A stretch of 64,000 bases of DNA from assembly GCF_000717475.1 (NCBI RefSeq), contig NZ_JPIK01000004.1, positions 62,001 to 126,000 on the forward strand, read 5' to 3'. The notes beneath the pieces are model-generated. The model saw only the letters and a list, made by a program, of their open reading frames with translations, did not search any database and was not told where the DNA came from. A program made the translations under genes and the position numbers. Positions 57,018-64,000 of this stretch are shown one piece after another (the first letter of the stretch is position 1; each line of letters begins with the position of its first letter). Source of the stretch: Desulfonatronum thiodismutans. Its GTDB lineage: Bacteria > Desulfobacterota > Desulfovibrionia > Desulfovibrionales > Desulfonatronaceae.

Positions 57018-58799
57018 TTACAGGCCCATGGACATCAGCCGATCGGTGACGTCGCGGAACAAAACCATGAACATGATGTAGGCCACGAAGGCGGTGAGCA
57101 GGAGGTTGAAACCCTGGCCGCAAACGTACAGGATCAACGCCTTGCCGCCCTTCAGGGGTTCCTTGAGCTCGCGGTAGCTGATGCTCAGTCCGATGCTCAC
57201 GAAGGCGATGGCGAAGAACCAGTCACGGAAACCGTTGGCCCAGGCCAGGATGCCGTTGCGGATCATGGCTTGCGCCCAATCCTCGCCCATGCCCGCACCC
57301 AAGGCGGAGAAGAGGACCGAAGCACCGATGAAGCCCAGGATGAACTTGGGGAACCGGTACCAGATTTCAGACAGAGCGCCGGCGGCGGTGAACTTCATGG
57401 GGGCGGCCCCGGCGGCGCAGGCCCGCTCGGGCTCGACCTTCAAGCACCAGTAAGCGGCAACGCCAAAGGCCATCACGCCGATCATCACGTTCTGGATCAT
57501 CTTGATGGTCGCGGCCACGTACATGGCTTCCGGTCCGATCAACTCGCCCGCGGCGACCACGGAACCGGTGTTGTCAACAGTGCCGCCGATCCAGGCCCCG
57601 GCCCAGACCGGATGCATGCCCACCCAGTTGGCAAAGGTCGGCAGGGCGAAGATCATGACTACCACGAAGATCATGGACATCCCGATGGCCAGGGTCAGTT
57701 CTTCCTTCTTGGCCCGGGAGGCGGCGGCGGCGGCGATGGCCGCGGAAACGCCGGAAACGCTCATGTCCGAGGAGACCGTGATGTTCAACTGCTTGGATTC
57801 CATCTTGATCACGTTCTGGCCGAACCAGTAGGTTCCGATAAGCACGATGGGCGTGACCACCCAGGTGACAAAGATGCCGGGCAGGCCGACCATGATGATC
57901 AGGTTAATCAGGATGCTGGCACCCAGAAGGACGAGGCCTGTCTTGATGAAGTACTCGGTCTGAGCTGCGCTTTTAAGAAATTTCGGCGTACCGACCGTAT
58001 TGGAGATAAGCATGCCCAGCACGATGCCCCACAAGACGTAGGAAAATCCATAGGCTCTGACGGTCTCCTGGTTGGCAATGACGTAGGAGAGCACGGCCAA
58101 GCCAAAGACAATGGGAAAGCCGATGAAGAACTCCTTCAGGTTATGGCCCATGAACTTGCCGCCGATGGAGAAGATCACGGCCATGACCACCATCAACCCC
58201 AGCAGGGTGGGAATCCGATTGAAGGGCTGAGTGTTGGCCGCGCCGCGGGCGCTGGAATGACTGCTCCGGGCCGCCCGCCATTCGCCAAGAAGGGCGCGGG
58301 CTTCCTGGTTGAGCTGGGTGTTCTGAAAGTTTGCCTCACGGGCCAGGTCTTCTGCCTCCTGGGCGTTGACTCGGGCCGTGTTCAGCCGCTCCGTGGCCTG
58401 CTCCAACCGCTGGGCGTTGGCCGCCCGGATCTCCGCTGCGGCTGCTTCACTGCGATACAGAGCATCCAGAGGGTTGGTGGTCCAGCGACCAGGGCGTGCC
58501 ATAAGGTCATTTATGGTTTTAAGAAATCCGCTGTCGCGAGCCCGGACGGCATTCAACCGAGCTTCGGCCTCGGTGAAAGCGATGGTCCGGAACCCGGCCA
58601 TTTCCGATTCATTTTCCATGGTCGCCCGGTATTCCGCCATGCTTTCGACATTGGGCCGGGCGGCCATGGCCGCGATCATGGCCAGGATGAGGATGATGCC
58701 AGCCAGCCAGATAGCCCACCAGTCCTCGGTGGTGTGCATCTGGGTCAGCATAGGAACTTTGGTTTCGGTAACCACATTGTCCGTTTGGTTTTCCGCCAT
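57018..58799 (-). CDS. YeiH-family putative sulfate/anion exporter with coiled-coil insertion
   Basis: Membrane protein of 593 residues, well above the ~340 of ordinary YeiH proteins. A first span (WWAIWLAGIILILAMIAAMA, about 27-46) is followed by ~110 residues of Ala/Glu/Arg-rich coiled coil (about 60-170) and then the YeiH core of about ten spans. The core carries LGASILINLIIMVG, DMSVSGVSAAIAAAAASRAKK and GTVDNTGSVVAAGELIG. 'Sulfate exporter' is the family name; the substrate is not proven. It forms an operon with the small protein at 56711. Confidence 0.85.
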   Translation of the reverse strand: MAENQTDNVVTETKVPMLTQMHTTEDWWAIWLAGIILILAMIAAMAARPNVESMAEYRATMENESEMAGFRTIAFTEAEARLNAVRARDSGFLKTINDLMARPGRWTTNPLDALYRSEAAAAEIRAANAQRLEQATERLNTARVNAQEAEDLAREANFQNTQLNQEARALLGEWRAARSSHSSARGAANTQPFNRIPTLLGLMVVMAVIFSIGGKFMGHNLKEFFIGFPIVFGLAVLSYVIANQETVRAYGFSYVLWGIVLGMLISNTVGTPKFLKSAAQTEYFIKTGLVLLGASILINLIIMVGLPGIFVTWVVTPIVLIGTYWFGQNVIKMESKQLNITVSSDMSVSGVSAAIAAAAASRAKKEELTLAIGMSMIFVVVMIFALPTFANWVGMHPVWAGAWIGGTVDNTGSVVAAGELIGPEAMYVAATIKMIQNVMIGVMAFGVAAYWCLKVEPERACAAGAAPMKFTAAGALSEIWYRFPKFILGFIGASVLFSALGAGMGEDWAQAMIRNGILAWANGFRDWFFAIAFVSIGLSISYRELKEPLKGGKALILYVCGQGFNLLLTAFVAYIMFMVLFRDVTDRLMSMGL

Positions 58800-59164
58800 G
58801 TGAAAAACCTCCTTAAATGTTGCAGGTTGATACCATCAACGCGGCCCTCTCACGCCATACCGGCAAGCTCCATGCTAACCGCCTCGACGTAAACCGCGTA
58901 ACCGTGACGAGTGAATCTTTTCTCAAACTAAAGCAAACTCCGAGCCAAGCGATCAACATTCTCGAAATGCACAAAATAAACTCTATATTTCAAAATATTA
59001 TGAAAACGATTGATCTTCTTTCTTAAGCGTTTTTTGAAAATCGATTAACGCGACGCAACATCAGTTAGCACAACATTGACAACTAAAGTTTGCAATACTG
59101 TTCTGCGTGACATATGATACTCCCCATTGCTAACTCAACTTCTGACTCCTGATCGAGATCCGCC
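58800..59164. promoter_or_regulatory. AT-rich divergent region before the haem-sensor kinase
   Basis: This 365-base gap separates the divergent transporter operon and the two-component operon. It is AT-rich around 58960-59110 and contains no convincing gene. A minus-strand TGG...TGCA pair near 58818-58832 resembles a -24/-12 promoter, but its spacing is one base short. Confidence 0.4.
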
Positions 59165-61747
59165 ATGCCTATCAAAAGCCCCGTCGGGGAAACCGGCCAG
59201 TCAGGCAAAAGCCACCTCTTTCACAAATCCTTGGGATTCCGGTCCAGATTCCTGGTGGCCACGGGCCTGAGTCTGCTCCTGGTCTGCTTCGCCGGGGCCT
59301 ATCTGATCTATCTGCGCGAGACGGCGCAGATGGAAAAACACGCCTATGAAAAGACCATGATGGTCATGGCCGCGGTGGAGGCCAGCCGCAAGTATGTCCG
59401 CGACGAGCTGCGGCCGCGGATGTCCGAGGAATTCGGCGAGGAGTTCTTCATGGTCCAGGCCATGTCCACCTCCTACGTCGGACGGGCCGTGATGGACAAC
59501 TTCAACCAGGTCATGCCCCACTACGAGTACCGGCGTGTGGCCCGCAACGCCCGCAATCCCAGGTCCGAGGCCAACAGCCTGGAACTCTCCATGCTCAACC
59601 TTTTCCAGATCAATCCGGATCTCCAAAACTGGCAGGGAACCCTGAACGTCGGGGACGAAAAGCAGTTCATGCGCTTCAAGCCCGTCTACTTCGAGGAATC
59701 CTGCATGAGCTGTCATGGCGATCCGGTTCACGCCCCACGGGACATGCTGGACATGTACGGCACGGAGCGCGGATTCTGGAACCAACCAGGGGACCTGGCC
59801 GGAGTGATGGCCGTGGGCATTCCGGTACACAAGGCCCTGGCCGAGATTCGGGATCAGGCGGCCTCGGTTTTTTTCTCCCTGTTTCTAGGTGCAACCCTCT
59901 TCTTTCTGCTCATGGCCTTCATTTTCAACCGGGCCGTGGTCAACAACCTGCACGGAGTGCTGAACATTTTCCGGGGCGAGGTGGAGGAGAAAAGTCTTCA
60001 GGAATTTTTACCCAAACCCAATCCCATGGACCCTCGGGACGAAATCCAGGAATTGACCGTAGCCGCCGTGAGCATGGCCGAACACCTGAACAGGACCCGC
60101 CAGGAACTGAGGGAATACGCTCAGGATCTGGAAGACAAAGTGGCCCGCAGGACCGCTGCCCTGCAACAATCGGAGCAAATGCTCCAGGAAAAGGTCCAGG
60201 CCAGAAAGCAGGAATTGCAGACCCTGAACGCCCTGGCGGAACTGACCACGGCGGCGGTCTCGCTGTCCGAAATCCTGCCCCAGGTCCAGCAACGCACGCT
60301 CCAGGTCTTCCCGGCCCAGGGCTCCGGTATCTACCTGTATGACAAGGCCCACCATCAACTGACGCTGCAATACCAGGAAAACGCACCCGACCTGCCGTCC
60401 GCCATTCCACTGCAACACATCATCCCCACGGTTCTGGAGGCCCGGCCCAATCGGCTGGTGGATGCCATTGCCCAGGCCGCCAACGGGCAGGCCAGTTGTT
60501 TCGACCGCCGGGGGGCAGCCGGCAACCTGAACGTTCCCCTGCTTTGCCGAGGCGAAATCCTCGGGGTCCTCTCCTTCATCGGCGTGGACTGCAAGTTCGT
60601 CACCCAGGAGCAGATGGAATTGCTGCTGTCCATCGGCCGCCAGATCGGCATTGCCGTGGAAAGCCTGCAAAACATGGAAAAGCTGATTCAGAGTAAGGAG
60701 CTGCTCCAATCCGTGTTCGACGGGATCACCGACCAGGTGGTGCTGATGGGCCGGGACTTCGGCATCCGGATGGTCAACAAGGCCTACACCGAGCGCTACA
60801 ACGTGGATACGGACGAGGTCATCGGTCGGAAGTGCTTCGAAATCCACGGCAGCGGGGAAAGCCCCTGTAAGGAATGCGGCCTGAAAACGGCGATGCGCAC
60901 CAAGTCAGCGGTGGTCTATGAGAGCAATTGCCCGGCCCAGGGCGACATTTTCCAGGTCCACTGCTACCCGGTCACGGACGAACAGGGGGAAGTGGAGAGC
61001 GTCATCCGCTACGTCAAGGAAATCACCGACCAAAAGCATGTAGAGCAGAAAATCCAGCAGACCGAGAAAATGGTGGCCATGGGCCAACTGGCCGCCGGCG
61101 TGGCCCACGAGATCAACAACCCCCTGGGGGTGATCCTCTGCTATGTGGAGCTGCTCAAGCGCCAGCTCGCGGACTACCCTCAGGGGCTCAAGGACCTGAG
61201 CACCATCGAAAAGCAGACCCTGAACTGCAAACGCATCGTCAGCGATCTACTGCACTTCGCCCGAAGCCCGGAGACCAAGAAGCAATCGGCGTCCTTCAAC
61301 CAGATCGTGGACGACGTCCTGGCCATGGTCGCTGAGCAGTTCAAGAAGCAAGGCGTCATCGTGGAGCGAAAGCTGGACCCGGACCTGCCTTCGCAAAGTA
61401 TGGACCTCAATAAAATGAAGCAGGTGGTCCTGAACCTGCTGATGAACGCCCACCAGGCCATCGAAGGCCGAGATGGCCGTATCGCCTTGGAAACCGAATA
61501 TTTTTCCAACAGCAAAACCGTCCGTCTCGTGATCCGGGACAACGGGCACGGCATACCGGAATACATTCAGGATAAGATTTTCGATCCTTTTTTCAGCACC
61601 AAGAGCACCGGGGAAGGCACCGGCCTGGGACTCTCGGTGAGCTACGGCATCGTCCGGGAGCACGGCGGGGAGATCAGCGTCCTGAGCAAACCCGGAGAAT
61701 GGACGGAGTTTCGGATTGATCTGCCGCTGGAGGGAGAGAACAATTGA
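59165..61747 (+). CDS. Haem-motif (DUF3365/Tll0287-like) sensor histidine kinase
   Basis: Membrane kinase of 860 residues. First span about 28-50, a periplasmic DUF3365-type domain (about 55-225) with one CxxCH haem motif (CMSCH, Cys180, Cys183, His184), and a second span about 235-258. Then come a HAMP-like linker, a GAF domain (about 350-490), a PAS domain (about 520-635, with cysteines in GRKCFEIHGSGESPCKECG), HisKA (GVAHEINNPLG) and HATPase (GEGTGLGLSVSYG). The haem would sense redox state or a small ligand. It lies 31 bases upstream of the NtrC-type regulator. Confidence 0.9.
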   Translation: MPIKSPVGETGQSGKSHLFHKSLGFRSRFLVATGLSLLLVCFAGAYLIYLRETAQMEKHAYEKTMMVMAAVEASRKYVRDELRPRMSEEFGEEFFMVQAMSTSYVGRAVMDNFNQVMPHYEYRRVARNARNPRSEANSLELSMLNLFQINPDLQNWQGTLNVGDEKQFMRFKPVYFEESCMSCHGDPVHAPRDMLDMYGTERGFWNQPGDLAGVMAVGIPVHKALAEIRDQAASVFFSLFLGATLFFLLMAFIFNRAVVNNLHGVLNIFRGEVEEKSLQEFLPKPNPMDPRDEIQELTVAAVSMAEHLNRTRQELREYAQDLEDKVARRTAALQQSEQMLQEKVQARKQELQTLNALAELTTAAVSLSEILPQVQQRTLQVFPAQGSGIYLYDKAHHQLTLQYQENAPDLPSAIPLQHIIPTVLEARPNRLVDAIAQAANGQASCFDRRGAAGNLNVPLLCRGEILGVLSFIGVDCKFVTQEQMELLLSIGRQIGIAVESLQNMEKLIQSKELLQSVFDGITDQVVLMGRDFGIRMVNKAYTERYNVDTDEVIGRKCFEIHGSGESPCKECGLKTAMRTKSAVVYESNCPAQGDIFQVHCYPVTDEQGEVESVIRYVKEITDQKHVEQKIQQTEKMVAMGQLAAGVAHEINNPLGVILCYVELLKRQLADYPQGLKDLSTIEKQTLNCKRIVSDLLHFARSPETKKQSASFNQIVDDVLAMVAEQFKKQGVIVERKLDPDLPSQSMDLNKMKQVVLNLLMNAHQAIEGRDGRIALETEYFSNSKTVRLVIRDNGHGIPEYIQDKIFDPFFSTKSTGEGTGLGLSVSYGIVREHGGEISVLSKPGEWTEFRIDLPLEGENN

Positions 61748-61778
61748 GCGTGCACGTGAACGAATAAGAGGAACAACC

Positions 61779-63194
61779 ATGCATCAATTCAACGTGCTCA
61801 TCGTGGACGATGAGCGGGACATGCTCGACGGCCTACGGCGGATACTGCCCTACGAGCTGGAGAATACGAACATCACGGTCACGCCCAGTCCCTTGAAGGC
61901 CCTGGAGATGGTTTCCGAGACCTCCTTCGACCTCGTCCTGATGGATGTCCGCATGCCTGAAATGAGCGGTATGGAGCTTCTGGAGCAGGTCAAGTCCGCG
62001 GACCCCAAGGTGACCGTAATCATGATGACGGCGTACGGAAACATCGAAACCGCCGTGCAGTCCATTAAAATGGGAGCCTACGACTTCATCACCAAGCCCT
62101 TCGACATCCCGGATCTGGTGCGGCTGATCAGAAAAGCCCTGGAACGCAGCGGTCTGATCCGGGAGAACCTGAGCCTGCGCCAAAAGATCTCCGAAAAGAC
62201 CGTGTTGGAGGAGTTCGTGGGGCAAAGCCCGCCCATGCGGCAACTCTACGAGACCATCCGCTCCGTGGCCGGGACCGACTATCCCGTGCTGATCAGGGGC
62301 GAGTCCGGCACGGGCAAGGAACTGGCCGCCAAGGCCATCCACGCCTTGAGCCGACGCGGTGAGAAGGTCCTGGTCTCCGTGAACTGCCCTGCCATTCCGG
62401 AACACCTTCTGGAAAGCGAGCTGTTCGGACACAAAAAAGGCGCCTTTACCGGTGCCCTAAAGGACCACAAAGGCCTCTTCGTCGAAGCCAACGGTTCCAG
62501 CCTGCACCTGGACGAAATCGCGGACATCCCGGTCTCGGTGCAGACCAAACTCCTGCGCGCCCTGCAGGAACAGGAAATCCGTCCCCTGGGCGGCAGCGGG
62601 AACAAAAAAGTGGACGTCCGGATCGTGTCCACCACCAATCAGGACCTGGAGCACAAAATCCTGGATAAAAGCTTCCGGGAAGACCTGTTTTACCGCTTGA
62701 ACGTGGTCAGCGTCCGCACCCCGCCCCTCAGGGAGATCACCGACGACATCCCCCTGCTCGTCCACCACTTCAACCGGCTGTCCGCCCTTGAACTGAACAC
62801 CGCGCCCAAGGTCGTTTCCTCGGACGTCCTGGAGGTCCTGATGCACCGGGAATGGCCGGGCAATGTCCGGGAATTGAAGAACTTCGTGCGCAGACTGGTC
62901 ATTTTCTGCCCCGGCGAGGAGCTGAACCTGTCCGTCCTGAAAATGGTCGACGGCCGCCACCCCCCCCGTCCCGCAACGGAAAACGCGGCTGCAAGCGACG
63001 AGGTCGAATCCTACGCCGAGGCCAAGGCCAAGGCGGTCAACGCCTTTACCGCGGAGTACGTGGGCGACCTTCTCTCCAAAACAGGAGGCAACGTCTCCCA
63101 AGCCGCCAAAATGGCCGACATGAGCCGGGTGGCTCTTCAGAAAATCGTGCGAAAGATGAACATCAATCCGGTGGAGTATCGGGCGGGGTCGTGA
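61779..63194 (+). CDS. NtrC-family sigma-54 response regulator
   Basis: Activator of 471 residues. Receiver 1-120 (Asp56, LVLMDVRMPEMSG), AAA+ domain with Walker A GESGTGKE and an intact GAFTGA loop (GHKKGAFTGALKD), ending in a Fis-type helix-turn-helix (GGNVSQAAKMADMSRVALQKIV). AGAGGAAC precedes the ATG. Paired with the haem-sensor kinase, it should switch on sigma-54 promoters, with the flanking transporter modules the obvious candidates. A strong terminator follows. Confidence 0.92.
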   Translation: MHQFNVLIVDDERDMLDGLRRILPYELENTNITVTPSPLKALEMVSETSFDLVLMDVRMPEMSGMELLEQVKSADPKVTVIMMTAYGNIETAVQSIKMGAYDFITKPFDIPDLVRLIRKALERSGLIRENLSLRQKISEKTVLEEFVGQSPPMRQLYETIRSVAGTDYPVLIRGESGTGKELAAKAIHALSRRGEKVLVSVNCPAIPEHLLESELFGHKKGAFTGALKDHKGLFVEANGSSLHLDEIADIPVSVQTKLLRALQEQEIRPLGGSGNKKVDVRIVSTTNQDLEHKILDKSFREDLFYRLNVVSVRTPPLREITDDIPLLVHHFNRLSALELNTAPKVVSSDVLEVLMHREWPGNVRELKNFVRRLVIFCPGEELNLSVLKMVDGRHPPRPATENAAASDEVESYAEAKAKAVNAFTAEYVGDLLSKTGGNVSQAAKMADMSRVALQKIVRKMNINPVEYRAGS

Positions 63195-63233
63195 GCCGAG
63201 AATCGACCACGGCTCTCGGACAGCGATGAAATG

Positions 63234-63279
63234 AAGCGGCCCTGGAAAACCGATCTCGGTTTTCCAGGGCCGCTTTTTT
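63234..63279 (+). terminator. Rho-independent terminator of the two-component operon
   Basis: A long, nearly perfect stem (AAGCGGCCCTGGAAAACCGA with its complement) is followed by six T. It lies 40 bases after the regulator stop and also faces the convergent transporter module. Confidence 0.9.
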
Positions 63280-63323
63280 GTTTATCCGGTGCCTGGCCGG
63301 CCGGCGCTGCCGCGTGGGCGGAC

Positions 63324-63584
63324 CTACTGATTACGCAAGGTATTGCGGATATGCATCTGGGCCACGGCGGTGTTCTCGCACTGGGAATACCAGTACGTGC
63401 CCGTATCCACGTTGGAGTCCGCGATGGCCTCCATCACCGGGCGGATGTGCGGCAGGGTCTGGCCCCAGGGCAGCACGATAGAGGCCATCACCCAGACCAG
63501 GGCCACGCCGGCGGCCAGTCCGATCCAGCCTTTCAGCTTCCCGTGGCCGTGATTGCCGCCCTGATTCTCTTTTGGCGCGTCCAT
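63324..63584 (-). CDS. Small single-span membrane protein paired with the second YeiH-type transporter
   Basis: Protein of 86 residues with one predicted span (GWIGLAAGVALVWVMASIVL, about 19-38) and a soluble tail with SNVDTGTYWYSQCENTAVAQM. It lies 36 bases downstream of the second transporter gene, mirroring the 56711/57018 pair. No enzyme motif is seen. Confidence 0.75.
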   Translation of the reverse strand: MDAPKENQGGNHGHGKLKGWIGLAAGVALVWVMASIVLPWGQTLPHIRPVMEAIADSNVDTGTYWYSQCENTAVAQMHIRNTLRNQ

Positions 63585-63620
63585 GACCGTCTCCCTATTA
63601 GGTTTACGCCCGACGAACGA

Positions 63621-64000
63621 TTAGCCCATCAGGCTTTCGGTGACGTGCGGGAATACCACGAAGTACATCAAATAGGCCACGAGCAGCGTCAAGATCAGGT
63701 TCAAGGTCTGCCCGCAGACGTACAGGATGACCGGCTTGCCGCCCTTGAAGTGGTGAGCCATTTCCCGGAAGTTCGAGGACAGGCCGATGCTGGCGAAGGC
63801 CAGGATGAAGAACCATTCCCGGATCGGGCGGGAGAAACCGCGCAGCACGCCCTGGTCGATCATCACGTCCCCGGCGCTGCCCATGGTGACCAGCATCCAG
63901 GAAAAGATGATCGACGCGGCGATGAAGCCCAGCACGAACTTGGGAAAGCGGTACCAGATTTCCATCTTGCTGACCTGCTGACCAGGCGTACAATCCACCC
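63621..64000 (-). CDS. Second YeiH-family transporter, C-terminal part only (cut by window edge)
   Basis: About 125 residues of a transporter paralogous to the one at 57018-58799. EIWYRFPKFVLGFIAASIIFSWM and FASIGLSSNFREM match EIWYRFPKFILGFIGASVLFS and FVSIGLSISYREL there. At least three spans are visible and the frame is open to the edge, so the N-terminal two-thirds lie outside. Its operon order, transporter then small protein, repeats the first module. Confidence 0.85.
   Translation of the reverse strand, partial: VDCTPGQQVSKMEIWYRFPKFVLGFIAASIIFSWMLVTMGSAGDVMIDQGVLRGFSRPIREWFFILAFASIGLSSNFREMAHHFKGGKPVILYVCGQTLNLILTLLVAYLMYFVVFPHVTESLMG

Noticed and set aside
58818..58832. Sigma-54 promoter for the YeiH operon
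   Set aside because: The GG to GC spacing is nine rather than ten bases, so the match is not good enough to list as a separate feature.
56811..58892. 693-codon frame opposite the YeiH-type exporter
   Set aside because: Asp/Gly/His-rich shadow of a membrane protein; no motif is visible.
58817..59026. Small open frame of 69 codons before the haem-sensor kinase
   Set aside because: AT-rich, no ribosome site, and no family-like sequence; it lies in a divergent promoter region.

Overview
The window is GC-rich bacterial chromosome carrying about 45 protein genes. I see no rRNA, tRNA, CRISPR array, prophage or intact insertion sequence. The gene content points to a sulfate-reducing deltaproteobacterium of the Desulfovibrionales, possibly a haloalkaliphile such as Desulfonatronum. 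The pointers are a complete GAK cluster, two YeiH-type 'putative sulfate exporter' transporters, a haem-motif sensor kinase, a polyferredoxin subunit, many sigma-54 and c-di-GMP regulators, and a glycine betaine uptake operon. The assignment to a lineage is inference.

Layout. 1-4.0 kb: the end of an iron-sulfur subunit, a PAS-GGDEF-EAL protein, a tautomerase and CsaA. 4.1-17.6 kb: a sigma-54-type two-component system (kinase, then regulator, minus strand) diverges from a plus-strand operon. That operon encodes a glutamine-synthetase-like ligase, a C45/acyltransferase-family Ntn amidohydrolase, a Tat-exported solute-binding protein, two permeases, two ABC ATPases and a radical SAM protein. A candidate -24/-12 promoter and an upstream dyad lie in the divergent gap. 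Directly downstream, 17.7-20.5 kb holds a molybdopterin oxidoreductase fused to a class I glutamine amidotransferase domain. 20.8-25.0 kb: a convergent carbohydrate-type ABC operon. 25.3-27.6 kb: a DksA-like protein and a CBS-GGDEF-EAL protein.

28.0-35.6 kb: a complete GAK cluster on the minus strand. It has two amphi-Trp proteins, a CofD-like protein, an HprK-related kinase, an ATP-grasp protein, a PhoU-phosphotransferase fusion, a PHP-like putative hydrolase and an XXXCH protein. 36.5-39.4 kb: proVWX. 39.7-47.4 kb: signalling genes (MinD-like/pseudo-receiver protein, HDOD hybrid kinase, hybrid kinase, small response regulator, membrane kinase). 47.8-56.6 kb: EamA transporter, nth, tgt, a GNAT-TraB fusion and a GNAT-like protein, followed by three paralogous ~200-aa proteins of unknown function around a radical SAM/SPASM gene. 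56.7-64.0 kb: two modules, each a YeiH-type transporter plus a small single-span membrane protein, flank a haem-sensor kinase and NtrC-type regulator pair.

How it may work together. The 4-20 kb region looks like a regulated uptake and processing route for an amine- or amide-containing compound, with gamma-glutamylation as a plausible activation step. The transporter appears to have one canonical and one degenerate ATP site. The 56.7-64 kb region looks like a sensed anion-export system. Both functional readings are inference from families and neighbourhood.
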